This document shows, one piece after another, positions 39,623-45,818 of a stretch of DNA of 45,818 bases (positions are counted from its first letter, which is position 1; each line of letters starts with the position of its first letter). The notes under the pieces were generated by a model. That model searched no databases. It had not been told where the DNA came from and saw only the letters and a program-made list of their open reading frames with translations. Origin of the DNA: Streptomyces sparsogenes (GTDB lineage Bacteria > Actinomycetota > Actinomycetes > Streptomycetales > Streptomycetaceae); the NCBI RefSeq assembly GCF_001704635.1, contig NZ_MAXF01000074.1, forward strand, positions 1 to 45,818, read 5' to 3'. The translations under genes and the position numbers were made by a program.

Positions 39623-40533
39623 CGGGCGACCGCCTCTGCCTCGTCGCGGATGTCCTCCTGGTAGTGGCGCAGGAACAGCTCTTCCAGGGTGGGCGGGGTG
39701 CTGGTCAGGCTGCGCACGCCCGACTCGCTGAGCTGCCGCAGCACGGCGTCCAGCTTGTCGGTGTCGACCTGGAGCTTGACCCGCTTGCCCTGGATGTCGA
39801 GGCCGTGGATGCCGGGGAGGGCGGACAGGCCGTTGGGCGGGCCGGCCAGCTCGGCGGTGACGGAGGTGCGGGTGAGGTGGCGGAGCTCGGTGAGCGAGCC
39901 GGTCTCGACGGTGCGGCCCTTGCGGATGATGCTGACCCGGTCGCACAGCGCCTCGACCTCGCTGAGGATGTGGCTCGACAGCAGCACCGTGCGGCCCCGG
40001 TCCCGCTCCTCGATCACGCAGTCGCGGAACACCTCCTCCATGAGGGGGTCGAGCCCGGAGGTCGGCTCGTCGAGGATCAGCACGTCGACGTCCGAGGCGA
40101 AGGCGGCGACCAGCGCGACCTTCTGCCGGTTGCCCTTGGAGTAGGTGCGCCCCTTCTTGGTGGGGTCGAGCTCGAAGCGCTCGAGCAGCTCCGCGCGCCG
40201 GTCCTTGTCCAGGCCGCCGCGCAGCCGCCCGTAGAGGTCGATGACCTCGCCGCCGCTGAGGTTGCGCCACAGGGTCACGTCGCCGGGCACGTACGCGATG
40301 CGGCGGTGCAGCTCGACCGCGTCGTGCCAGGGGTCCTTGCCGAGCACCTGGACCGCTCCGCTGTCGGCTCGCAGCAGACCGAGCAGGACGCGGATGGTGG
40401 TGGACTTCCCGGCCCCGTTCGGCCCGAGGAAACCGTGGACTTCGCCCGTCTCGACCTCCAGGTCGAGGCCGTCCAACGCATGGGTACGGCCGAATGACTT
40501 GTGGAGGCCGGAGGTGGAGATTGCCGTTGTCAT
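39619..40533 (-). CDS. ABC transporter ATP-binding protein of the ABC-2 exporter
   Basis: 304 residues. Walker [11 protein letters not shown] at about 38; Q-loop about 84; signature region [15 protein letters not shown] (in place of the canonical LSGGQ, as usual for this drug-export subgroup); Walker [15 protein letters not shown]-loop [13 protein letters not shown]-terminal domain of about 80 residues follows. Energises the downstream permease. It is divergent from the MarR-like gene, and the palindrome at 40554-40569 lies directly upstream. The Shine-Dalgarno is weak and a -10-like TAGCGT lies about a dozen bases before the ATG, suggesting a very short leader. Confidence 0.95.
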   Translation of the reverse strand: MTTAISTSGLHKSFGRTHALDGLDLEVETGEVHGFLGPNGAGKSTTIRVLLGLLRADSGAVQVLGKDPWHDAVELHRRIAYVPGDVTLWRNLSGGEVIDLYGRLRGGLDKDRRAELLERFELDPTKKGRTYSKGNRQKVALVAAFASDVDVLILDEPTSGLDPLMEEVFRDCVIEERDRGRTVLLSSHILSEVEALCDRVSIIRKGRTVETGSLTELRHLTRTSVTAELAGPPNGLSALPGIHGLDIQGKRVKLQVDTDKLDAVLRQLSESGVRSLTSTPPTLEELFLRHYQEDIRDEAEAVAR

Positions 40534-40553
40534 GCTTCTGAAGCTACGCTAGT

Positions 40554-40569
40554 TTCACAAATTTGTGAA
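40554..40569. promoter_or_regulatory. Palindromic operator between ABC exporter and MarR-like gene
   Basis: TTCACAAATTTGTGAA is a perfect 16-bp palindrome, rare in such GC-rich DNA. It sits between the divergent genes, just upstream of the exporter's TAGCGT -10, so binding by the divergent MarR-like protein would repress the exporter and probably itself. Confidence 0.78.
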
Positions 40570-40617
40570 GTTAGGGAAGCGTATAAACTGATATTGAACG
40601 AGCAACGAGGGGAGATG

Positions 40618-41184
40618 GTGAGGGCGGTGACGGAGGTGACGCAGAAGGGGAGCGCCCGTGAGAGCGGGGGCGAGGAAGCGGCGCGTGACGAAGAGCAGGT
40701 GTCCCGGTTCGTCGAGCGGTTCGCCGCGGACATGACCGAGGCCGGGATGCAGCGGATGGGCGCCCGGGTGTTCGCCGCCCTGCTCGTCTCCGACCCCGGC
40801 ATGCTCACCGCCGCCGAGATCGCCGAGCGGCTGCGGATCAGCCCGGCCGCGGTCTCGGGCGCGGTCCGCTACCTGAACCAGTTGAACCTGATCACCCGCG
40901 AGCGCGAGCCGGGTTCCCGGCGCGACCAGTACCGCCTCTACAACGAGGTCTGGTACGAGGCCGTGGCCCACCGCGACCAGTTCCTCACCCGCTGGCAGAA
41001 CACGATGCGCGAAGGCGCGAAGATACTCGGCAGCGACACCCCGGCGGGCGCACGCGTGGCCAAGACCGCGGAGTTCTACGAGTTCATGCAGGCGGAGCTG
41101 ATCCACATGCTGGCGCGCTGGCGGGCCCGTGAGGAGAGCGCCCGCGCGGAGGAGCGGGGCGCCGGCCCGGCCGGAGCGCCGTAA
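40618..41184 (+). CDS. MarR/GbsR-type transcriptional repressor
   Basis: About 188 residues. Winged helix-turn-helix: AADMTEAGMQRMGARVFAAL, LTAAEIAERLRISPAAVSGA as recognition helix, VRYLNQLNLITREREPGSRR as the wing, then a dimerising helix rich in Arg and Trp. It resembles the GbsR/MarR-like regulators that are divergent from ABC exporters in Streptomyces and respond to the exported drug. The frame is open upstream; GAGGGGAG (40607-40614) supports either the adjacent ATG at 40615 or, with better spacing, the GTG at 40618. Both lie after the palindrome. Confidence 0.85.
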   Translation: MRAVTEVTQKGSARESGGEEAARDEEQVSRFVERFAADMTEAGMQRMGARVFAALLVSDPGMLTAAEIAERLRISPAAVSGAVRYLNQLNLITREREPGSRRDQYRLYNEVWYEAVAHRDQFLTRWQNTMREGAKILGSDTPAGARVAKTAEFYEFMQAELIHMLARWRAREESARAEERGAGPAGAP

Positions 41185-41202
41185 GTCCGTCGGCATCCCG
41201 GC

Positions 41203-42498
41203 TCAGCCCCCTCGCGGGAGCATCAGGTGCCAGGCCCCGGTCAGCACCGTCCAGGTGCGGGTGCGCACCGGGCCCCGGGTCACGGTGTCCGCGCGGTAGT
41301 GGAAGTCGGGCCCCGAGACGGTGATCGCACCGGCGCGCACCCGGACCGGGCCGGTCCCGGCGCGCGGGTGGACCACGACCTCGGCCAGGCCGCCGCCCGC
41401 CGCCGTGGACACCGAGACCCGCTCGACCGGCTCGTCCAGGTCGGCCAGCAGCACGCCGTCCGCCTCCACCCGCAGCCGCTGCGCGGGCGGCCGCACCCGC
41501 CGCCGGGAGCCGCCCAGGCCGATGCCCGGCAGCGACAGCAGCGTCAGCGCGCTGCGCGCGGTGCGGGCCGCCGGGGTCCACCACGGCTGGTGGCCGGCCG
41601 TGGCGGAGAAGCCGCCGGGGCCCCGGGCGGGCCCGACGCCGGCGCGCCCGCCACCGCCCGCCGCGCTGCCCACGGCGCCGCCCGCGGGGCTGCCGGCGGC
41701 GCCGTCCGGAGCCCCGTACGGAGCGCCGTCCTCGCCCCCGTCGCGGGTCTCGTACGGGTCGCGGTCCCGAGCCTCGTACGGGCCGTCCTGGGCCCCGTGG
41801 CCGCCGTCCTGAGCCTCCTCGTAGGGGCCGCCGTGCGGGCCGCCGTAGGGGCCGTCGTACGGGCCCTCGTGCGGGCCGCCGTAGGGGCCGCCGTGCGGGC
41901 TGTCGTACGGGCCGTCGTGCGGGCCCTCGTACGGGCCGTCGTGCGGGCCCTCGTACGGGGTGAAGCCGCACCCGCCGACCTCGGCCCCGTACCCCGCGCC
42001 GTACGCACCCGCCCCGGCCCCCATCTGCTCCCCGCCGGAGATCCGCAGGCCGCCGAGCACCACCCCGCCGCTCTCGTCGACCAGCAGGTCACGGCGGTGG
42101 GCGGCGCCGTCGAGCGCCGTGCGCGCCGCGCTGACCGCGTCCGTCGGCAGCCCGAGGGCGCGGGCCAGCGACACCGTCGCCGCGCCGCCCACCGGCACCA
42201 CCGACAGCGCCGCGTCCGCCAGCTCCCGCTTGCGGTGCAGCAGCTCCACGGTCCGCAGCAGGGCCCGGTGGTCGCCGACCACGACCGGGCGGCGGCTGCC
42301 GCGCCGGGCCAGCGCCCGCTCGACCTCCTCCGGCCCCTCCGGCAGGCAGATTTTCGCGGCCGCGCCCGCACACAGCACATCTTTCGCGATCCGCACCGAC
42401 TCCCCGTCCGATCGGCGGGCCGCCGGGTCGATGAGCACGAGCAGGGGGCGCCCCCGGACGGCGTCCGGAGAAATCTGCCAGGGATCTGGAGCCGACAC
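41203..42498 (-). CDS. Diacylglycerol-kinase-like protein with degenerate motifs and repeat insertion
   Basis: 431 residues. The N-terminal part (about 1-165) has the shape of a lipid/diacylglycerol kinase domain: [35 protein letters not shown], and [20 protein letters not shown]. Where active kinases have GGDGT and GTGND, this protein has VGDHR and GGAAT, so nucleotide binding or catalysis is probably lost or altered. Between the kinase part and the C-terminal beta domain (about 335-431, matching the usual DAGK C-terminal region) is a long insertion of [12 protein letters not shown] repeats. The GTG start has GAGGAAGG upstream. It lies divergent from purA. Confidence 0.72.
   Translation of the reverse strand: MSAPDPWQISPDAVRGRPLLVLIDPAARRSDGESVRIAKDVLCAGAAAKICLPEGPEEVERALARRGSRRPVVVGDHRALLRTVELLHRKRELADAALSVVPVGGAATVSLARALGLPTDAVSAARTALDGAAHRRDLLVDESGGVVLGGLRISGGEQMGAGAGAYGAGYGAEVGGCGFTPYEGPHDGPYEGPHDGPYDSPHGGPYGGPHEGPYDGPYGGPHGGPYEEAQDGGHGAQDGPYEARDRDPYETRDGGEDGAPYGAPDGAAGSPAGGAVGSAAGGGGRAGVGPARGPGGFSATAGHQPWWTPAARTARSALTLLSLPGIGLGGSRRRVRPPAQRLRVEADGVLLADLDEPVERVSVSTAAGGGLAEVVVHPRAGTGPVRVRAGAITVSGPDFHYRADTVTRGPVRTRTWTVLTGAWHLMLPRGG
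41815..41965 (-). repeat. Tandem repeat encoding GPY/GPH units
   Basis: 12- and 24-bp units; a 24-bp unit is exactly repeated at 41909-41932 and 41933-41956. They encode alternating GPYEG and GPHDG (Pro-His/Pro-Tyr) repeats within the lipid-kinase-like protein. Confidence 0.93.
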
Positions 42499-42532
42499 CT
42501 CGGTCCTTCCTCAGGTAATCTCTCGGTGCAAG

Positions 42533-42560
42533 AGCCCCTGTCGCTGTTGCGCCAGGGGCT
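42533..42560 (+). promoter_or_regulatory. Hairpin in the purA leader region
   Basis: AGCCCCTG (42533-42540) pairs with CAGGGGCT (42553-42560), with an inner CGC/GCG (42542-42544 and 42549-42551). It lies 93 bp before the purA start and ends in a short pyrimidine stretch TTCGTCT. It could be an attenuator or a terminator of an upstream transcript; neither is demonstrated. Confidence 0.35.
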
Positions 42561-42652
42561 TCGTCTATCCGGGGCACCGGTTCGACGGCTCTTGTGGTTG
42601 CGCGAGCCACCACGCACGTTGGACATGCCCCGCCCGGAAGGGGTGTACGCCT

Positions 42653-43936
42653 GTGCCCGCACTTGTGCTGCTCGGTGCTCAGTGGGGTGATGAAGGCAAG
42701 GGAAAGGCCACCGACCTGCTCGGCGGCTCGGTGGACTACGTGGTGCGCTACCAGGGCGGCAACAACGCCGGCCACACGGTCGTCGTCGGCGACCAGAAGT
42801 ACGCGCTGCACCTCCTCCCTTCCGGAATCCTCTCCCCGGGATGCACCCCGGTCATCGGCAACGGCGTCGTCGTGGACCCGGCGGTCCTGCTCTCCGAGCT
42901 GAGCGGGCTGAACGCGCGCGGCATCGACACGTCCAAGCTGCTGATCAGTGGTAACGCGCATCTGATCACGCCGTATCACACCACCCTCGACAAGGTGTCG
43001 GAACGGTTCCTCGGCAAGCGGAAGATCGGCACCACCGGCCGGGGCATCGGCCCGGCCTACGCCGACAAGATCAACCGCGTCGGGATCCGGGTGCAGGACA
43101 TCTTCGACGAGTCGATCCTGCGGCAGAAGGTCGAGGCGGCCCTCGACTTCAAGAACCAGGTCCTCGCCAAGCTCTACAACCGGCGCGCGATCACCGTCGA
43201 GCAGGTCGTCGAGGAGCTGCTGGGCTACGCGGACCAGCTCCGGGGCTTCGTCGCGGACACGACCCTGATCCTCAACGACGCGATCGACGACGGCAAGGTC
43301 GTGCTCTTCGAGGGCGGCCAGGGCACGCTGCTGGACGTCGACCACGGCACGTACCCCTTCGTGACCTCCTCGAACCCGACCGCGGGCGGTGCCTGCACGG
43401 GCACCGGCGTCGGTCCGACGAAGATCAACCGGGTGATCGGCATCCTCAAGGCCTACACCACCCGGGTCGGCGCGGGGCCGTTCCCGACCGAGCTCTTCGA
43501 CGAGGACGGCGACAAGCTGCGCACGATCGGCGGCGAGCGGGGCGTGACCACCGGCCGCGACCGGCGCTGCGGCTGGTTCGACGCGGTCATCGCGCGCTAC
43601 GCGACCCGGGTGAACGGCCTGACCGACTTCTTCCTCACCAAGCTGGACGTGCTGACCGGCTGGGAGCGGATCCCGGTCTGCGTCGCGTACGAGATCGACG
43701 GCAAGCGGGTCGACGAGCTGCCGTACAGCCAGACCGACTTCCACCACGCGAAGCCGATCTACGAGACGCTGCCGGGGTGGTCGGAGGACATCACCCAGGC
43801 GAAGTCCTTCGACCAGCTGCCGAAGAACGCGCAGAAGTACGTGCAGGCGCTGGAGGAGATGTCGGGCGCGCCCATCTCGGCGATCGGCGTCGGGCCGGGC
43901 CGCGACGAGACGATCCAGATCAACTCGTTCCTCTGA
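42653..43936 (+). CDS. purA: Adenylosuccinate synthetase
   Basis: Joins IMP and aspartate using GTP to make adenylosuccinate, the first committed step to AMP. 427 residues, the normal length. Motifs: the P-loop [69 protein letters not shown], and [18 protein letters not shown]. The GTG at 42653 is preceded by GGAAGGGG and gives the conserved [13 protein letters not shown] start; the longer frame runs through the promoter and is not used. Monocistronic; a hairpin covers its end and the convergent kinase stop. Confidence 0.97.
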   Translation: MPALVLLGAQWGDEGKGKATDLLGGSVDYVVRYQGGNNAGHTVVVGDQKYALHLLPSGILSPGCTPVIGNGVVVDPAVLLSELSGLNARGIDTSKLLISGNAHLITPYHTTLDKVSERFLGKRKIGTTGRGIGPAYADKINRVGIRVQDIFDESILRQKVEAALDFKNQVLAKLYNRRAITVEQVVEELLGYADQLRGFVADTTLILNDAIDDGKVVLFEGGQGTLLDVDHGTYPFVTSSNPTAGGACTGTGVGPTKINRVIGILKAYTTRVGAGPFPTELFDEDGDKLRTIGGERGVTTGRDRRCGWFDAVIARYATRVNGLTDFFLTKLDVLTGWERIPVCVAYEIDGKRVDELPYSQTDFHHAKPIYETLPGWSEDITQAKSFDQLPKNAQKYVQALEEMSGAPISAIGVGPGRDETIQINSFL

Positions 43937-43964
43937 TCCTCCGAGGCACGGGGAAACCCGCGGC

Positions 43965-43997
43965 CGGGCCTCCCGCTACCGCATGGCGGGAGGCCCG
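43965..43997. terminator. Bidirectional terminator at purA / kinase 3' ends
   Basis: A perfect 12-bp stem (43965-43976 with 43986-43997, 9-nt loop). The kinase stop codon (complement of 43976-43978) lies at the stem-loop junction, so the hairpin is partly coding. Confidence 0.82.
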
Positions 43998-45818
43998 AAG
44001 GCCCCGGCTTCCGGCTGCCAGCGCTGGGGCTGCTGCATCCTGGTGAGGCGGGAGACCACGAGCAGCGCGAGCACGGCCGCGGGGATCGAGACGAGGTCGT
44101 TGAGGATGTCCCAGGCGACGGCCTGCCGGCTCTCGTCGGCCGTGTCGGCGAAGGCGTCCACCAGTCCCTGGACGGCTATGACGACGAACATCGTCACGTA
44201 CAGCGCCCACCACCAGTGCAGCAGCGCGCGGGAGGCGGGCCGGGTACCCGGGGGCGTGCTGGAGGACCAGATGTCATTGGCCATCTGCTTGGGAAGCCAG
44301 AGCTGGGCGACCGGGATGAACCACGAACCGACCGCGAGGCCGCTGTCGTACCGCTGGCGGCCGGGCGCGAGGAACGTGGCGTTGAGGTAGGCGCGCCGGA
44401 ACCACACCGGGTACATCACGACGAGCGTGAGCCCCAGCAGCCCGGTGAAGATCTCGAGGATCCCCAGGGCCTCGCTGGTTTCGTCGATCGCGCTCTGGGT
44501 GCCGGCGCCGCTGAGTTTGTCCACGTAGGCGCTGTACAGGGTGCCGTTCAGCCCCAGGTGGGCGACGGACAGCAGCGCGAAGGCGCCGAACAGCCACATC
44601 ATGGTGTTGCCCAGGCCGCGCGAGGGGCGCAGCGTCCTGGCGGGCGGGGCGGGGAAGCGGCCCGGCGGGTGGTGCTGGGCGGCCGCCCAGGGCTGCCCGG
44701 CCACGCCGCCGGCCATCGGGTAGCCGGGGTGGGCGGCGGCCGGGTAGGCGGCGGGCGTGGTCGGCTGCGCGTGCATGCCGGGCATCGCCGGCCCGCCCTG
44801 CATCGCGTGGCCGGACGCCGCGGGCGCGGTCGGGGCGCCGACGGGGCCGGCCGGGACGGGGGTCCGCCGGAGGGTGGCGGTGTCCGGGTCGGTGTCGGCG
44901 TCCGCCTCCATGTCCAGCAGTTGCAGCGCGTCCCGCCCGAGCTTGGCGAGCAGTTCGCCCGGCAGCCAGGGGCCGGCCGCGGCGTCCGCCTGGTCCGCCC
45001 GCGGCGCGGTGCGGGCCACCACCTCCTCCACCGACAGCCGGGCGGCCGGATCCTTGTTCAGACAGCCGGTGACCAGCTCGCGCAGCCCCTCGGGCAGCCC
45101 CTCCAGGTCGGGCTCCTCCTGGGCGATCCGGTACAGCAGGGCGTGCACCCCGCTGGTCACGTTGCCGAACGGCTGGCGGCCGGTGGCGGCGAAGGCCAGC
45201 ACCGACCCGAGACAGAAGACATCGCTCGAGGCGGTGACGGTCTCGCCGCGCACCTGCTCGGGCGACATGAAGCCGGGTGAGCCGACGACCGCGCCCGTCA
45301 CCGTCAGACCGGTGCCCAGGCCCGCGATGGTGTCCAGCGCCCGCGCGATGCCGAAGTCGATGACGCGCGGGCCGTCGATGGTGACGAGGATGTTGGAGGG
45401 CTTCAGATCGCGGTGGATCAGCCCGGCGCCGTGGATGTCGCGGAGCGCGAGGGCGAGCCCGTGGGCGAGGGTCCGTACGGAGTGCTCGGGCAACGCGCCG
45501 GAATGCCCGGCGACCACGTCGTGCAGGGAGGGGCCGCCGATGTAGCCGGTGGCCACCCAGGGCACCTCGGCCTCGGTGTCGGCGTCCAGGACGGGCGCGG
45601 TCCACTGGCCGCCGACCCGTCTCGCGGCCGCGACCTCACGCCGGAAACGGCCGCGGAAGTCCGGCTGGCGGGCCAGTTCGGCCTTCACCAGCTTTACGGC
45701 GACGGTGCGGCCGCGGGCGGAGCGGGCCAGGTACACCCGGCCCATTCCGCCCTCTCCCAGCCTGGCGAGCAGCCGGTACTCGCCTATCCACGGCGGGTCC
45801 TGGGCCCCGAGGTTCTCC
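43976..45818 (-). CDS. Ser/Thr protein kinase with C-terminal membrane DUF4328 domain (5' end beyond window)
   Basis: The visible part (about 613 residues) starts with WIGEYRLLARLGEGGMGRVYLA, the glycine-rich loop, so only a few N-terminal residues are missing. Kinase motifs: VAVKLVKAEL (ATP lysine), HRDLKPSNILV (catalytic loop), VIDFGIARAL (DFG), SPGFMSPEQVRGE (activation-loop APE region). After about 275 residues comes a Pro/Ala/Met-rich linker (about 305-390), then a membrane domain with at least four helices and the motifs YPVWFRRAYLNATFLAPG, WFIPVAQLWLPKQMANDIW and WWWALYVTMF, which are DUF4328. Typical Streptomyces kinases carry PASTA or other sensor domains outside; DUF4328 as membrane output or sensor is less studied. 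The start is not in the window. Confidence 0.9.
   Translation of the reverse strand, partial: ENLGAQDPPWIGEYRLLARLGEGGMGRVYLARSARGRTVAVKLVKAELARQPDFRGRFRREVAAARRVGGQWTAPVLDADTEAEVPWVATGYIGGPSLHDVVAGHSGALPEHSVRTLAHGLALALRDIHGAGLIHRDLKPSNILVTIDGPRVIDFGIARALDTIAGLGTGLTVTGAVVGSPGFMSPEQVRGETVTASSDVFCLGSVLAFAATGRQPFGNVTSGVHALLYRIAQEEPDLEGLPEGLRELVTGCLNKDPAARLSVEEVVARTAPRADQADAAAGPWLPGELLAKLGRDALQLLDMEADADTDPDTATLRRTPVPAGPVGAPTAPAASGHAMQGGPAMPGMHAQPTTPAAYPAAAHPGYPMAGGVAGQPWAAAQHHPPGRFPAPPARTLRPSRGLGNTMMWLFGAFALLSVAHLGLNGTLYSAYVDKLSGAGTQSAIDETSEALGILEIFTGLLGLTLVVMYPVWFRRAYLNATFLAPGRQRYDSGLAVGSWFIPVAQLWLPKQMANDIWSSSTPPGTRPASRALLHWWWALYVTMFVVIAVQGLVDAFADTADESRQAVAWDILNDLVSIPAAVLALLVVSRLTRMQQPQRWQPEAGAFGPPAMR

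Noticed and set aside
36666..40533. A biosynthetic gene cluster (P450, ABC antibiotic exporter, hydrolase)
   Set aside because: No synthase, NRPS, terpene or RiPP gene is present, and the P450 is separated from the exporter by a perfect bidirectional terminator.

Overview
The window is a high-GC actinobacterial chromosome segment, almost certainly Streptomyces. The evidence is third-position G/C saturation, frequent GTG starts, an HspR-controlled dnaK-grpE-dnaJ-hspR operon, HAIR operators, a whiJ-like regulator triad, DUF397 and DUF3151 proteins, and a perfect 14-bp ParB site (parS) of the kind Streptomyces clusters around oriC. It is mostly core chromosome; I see no prophage, transposase, CRISPR array, rRNA or tRNA gene.

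Layout. 1-5.1 kb: a membrane sensor SpoIIE-type phosphatase convergent with an EtfD-like Fe-S membrane oxidoreductase. 5.1-9.8 kb: the HspR chaperone operon. 9.8-12.6 kb: accessory genes (Uma2 nuclease-like protein, small monooxygenase-like protein, and a divergent ATPase / XRE-DUF5753 / DUF397 triad). 12.7-15 kb: a minus-strand YCII-ECF42 sigma-SRPBCC group with a recognisable ECF42 promoter. 15.2-17.8 kb: ProP-type transporter, small membrane protein, PPOX enzyme. 17.8-20.6 kb: clpB with its own HAIR. 20.7-25 kb: YbjN-domain protein, membrane mannosyltransferase-like protein, aminotransferase, a His/Gly/Cys-rich micro-membrane protein, DUF2617. 25-33 kb: membrane spermidine synthase-like protein, tail-anchored CoxG-like protein, aldose epimerase, pyrE, parS, fba, DHA2 exporter, DUF3151. 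33.3-37.9 kb: a kynA-kynU-hydrolase operon (tryptophan to anthranilate) followed by a P450. 38-41.2 kb: ABC-2 exporter with divergent MarR-like repressor. 41.2-45.8 kb: a degenerate lipid-kinase-like protein, purA, and a Ser/Thr kinase-DUF4328 protein running off the window.

How the genes work together. HspR probably represses dnaK and clpB through HAIRs; the clpB HAIR also covers a divergent leaderless promoter for the PPOX gene. ECF42 sigma probably transcribes its own YCII-sigma operon. The kyn operon encodes a complete three-step route to anthranilate if the third gene is the formamidase. The MarR-like protein probably controls the ABC exporter through a perfect 16-bp palindrome.

The least expected features are: a parS site embedded in the pyrE terminator hairpin; TTACT-N4-AGTAA boxes and a 9-bp triplication upstream of the EtfD-like gene; and an accumulation of tandem-repeat expansions between 24 and 42 kb. 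These lie inside conserved enzymes (Ser-Asp tract in kynureninase, Pro-His-Gly-Tyr tract in the lipid-kinase-like protein) or across stop codons. All assignments rest on reading the sequence and family knowledge; no search or structure prediction was run.
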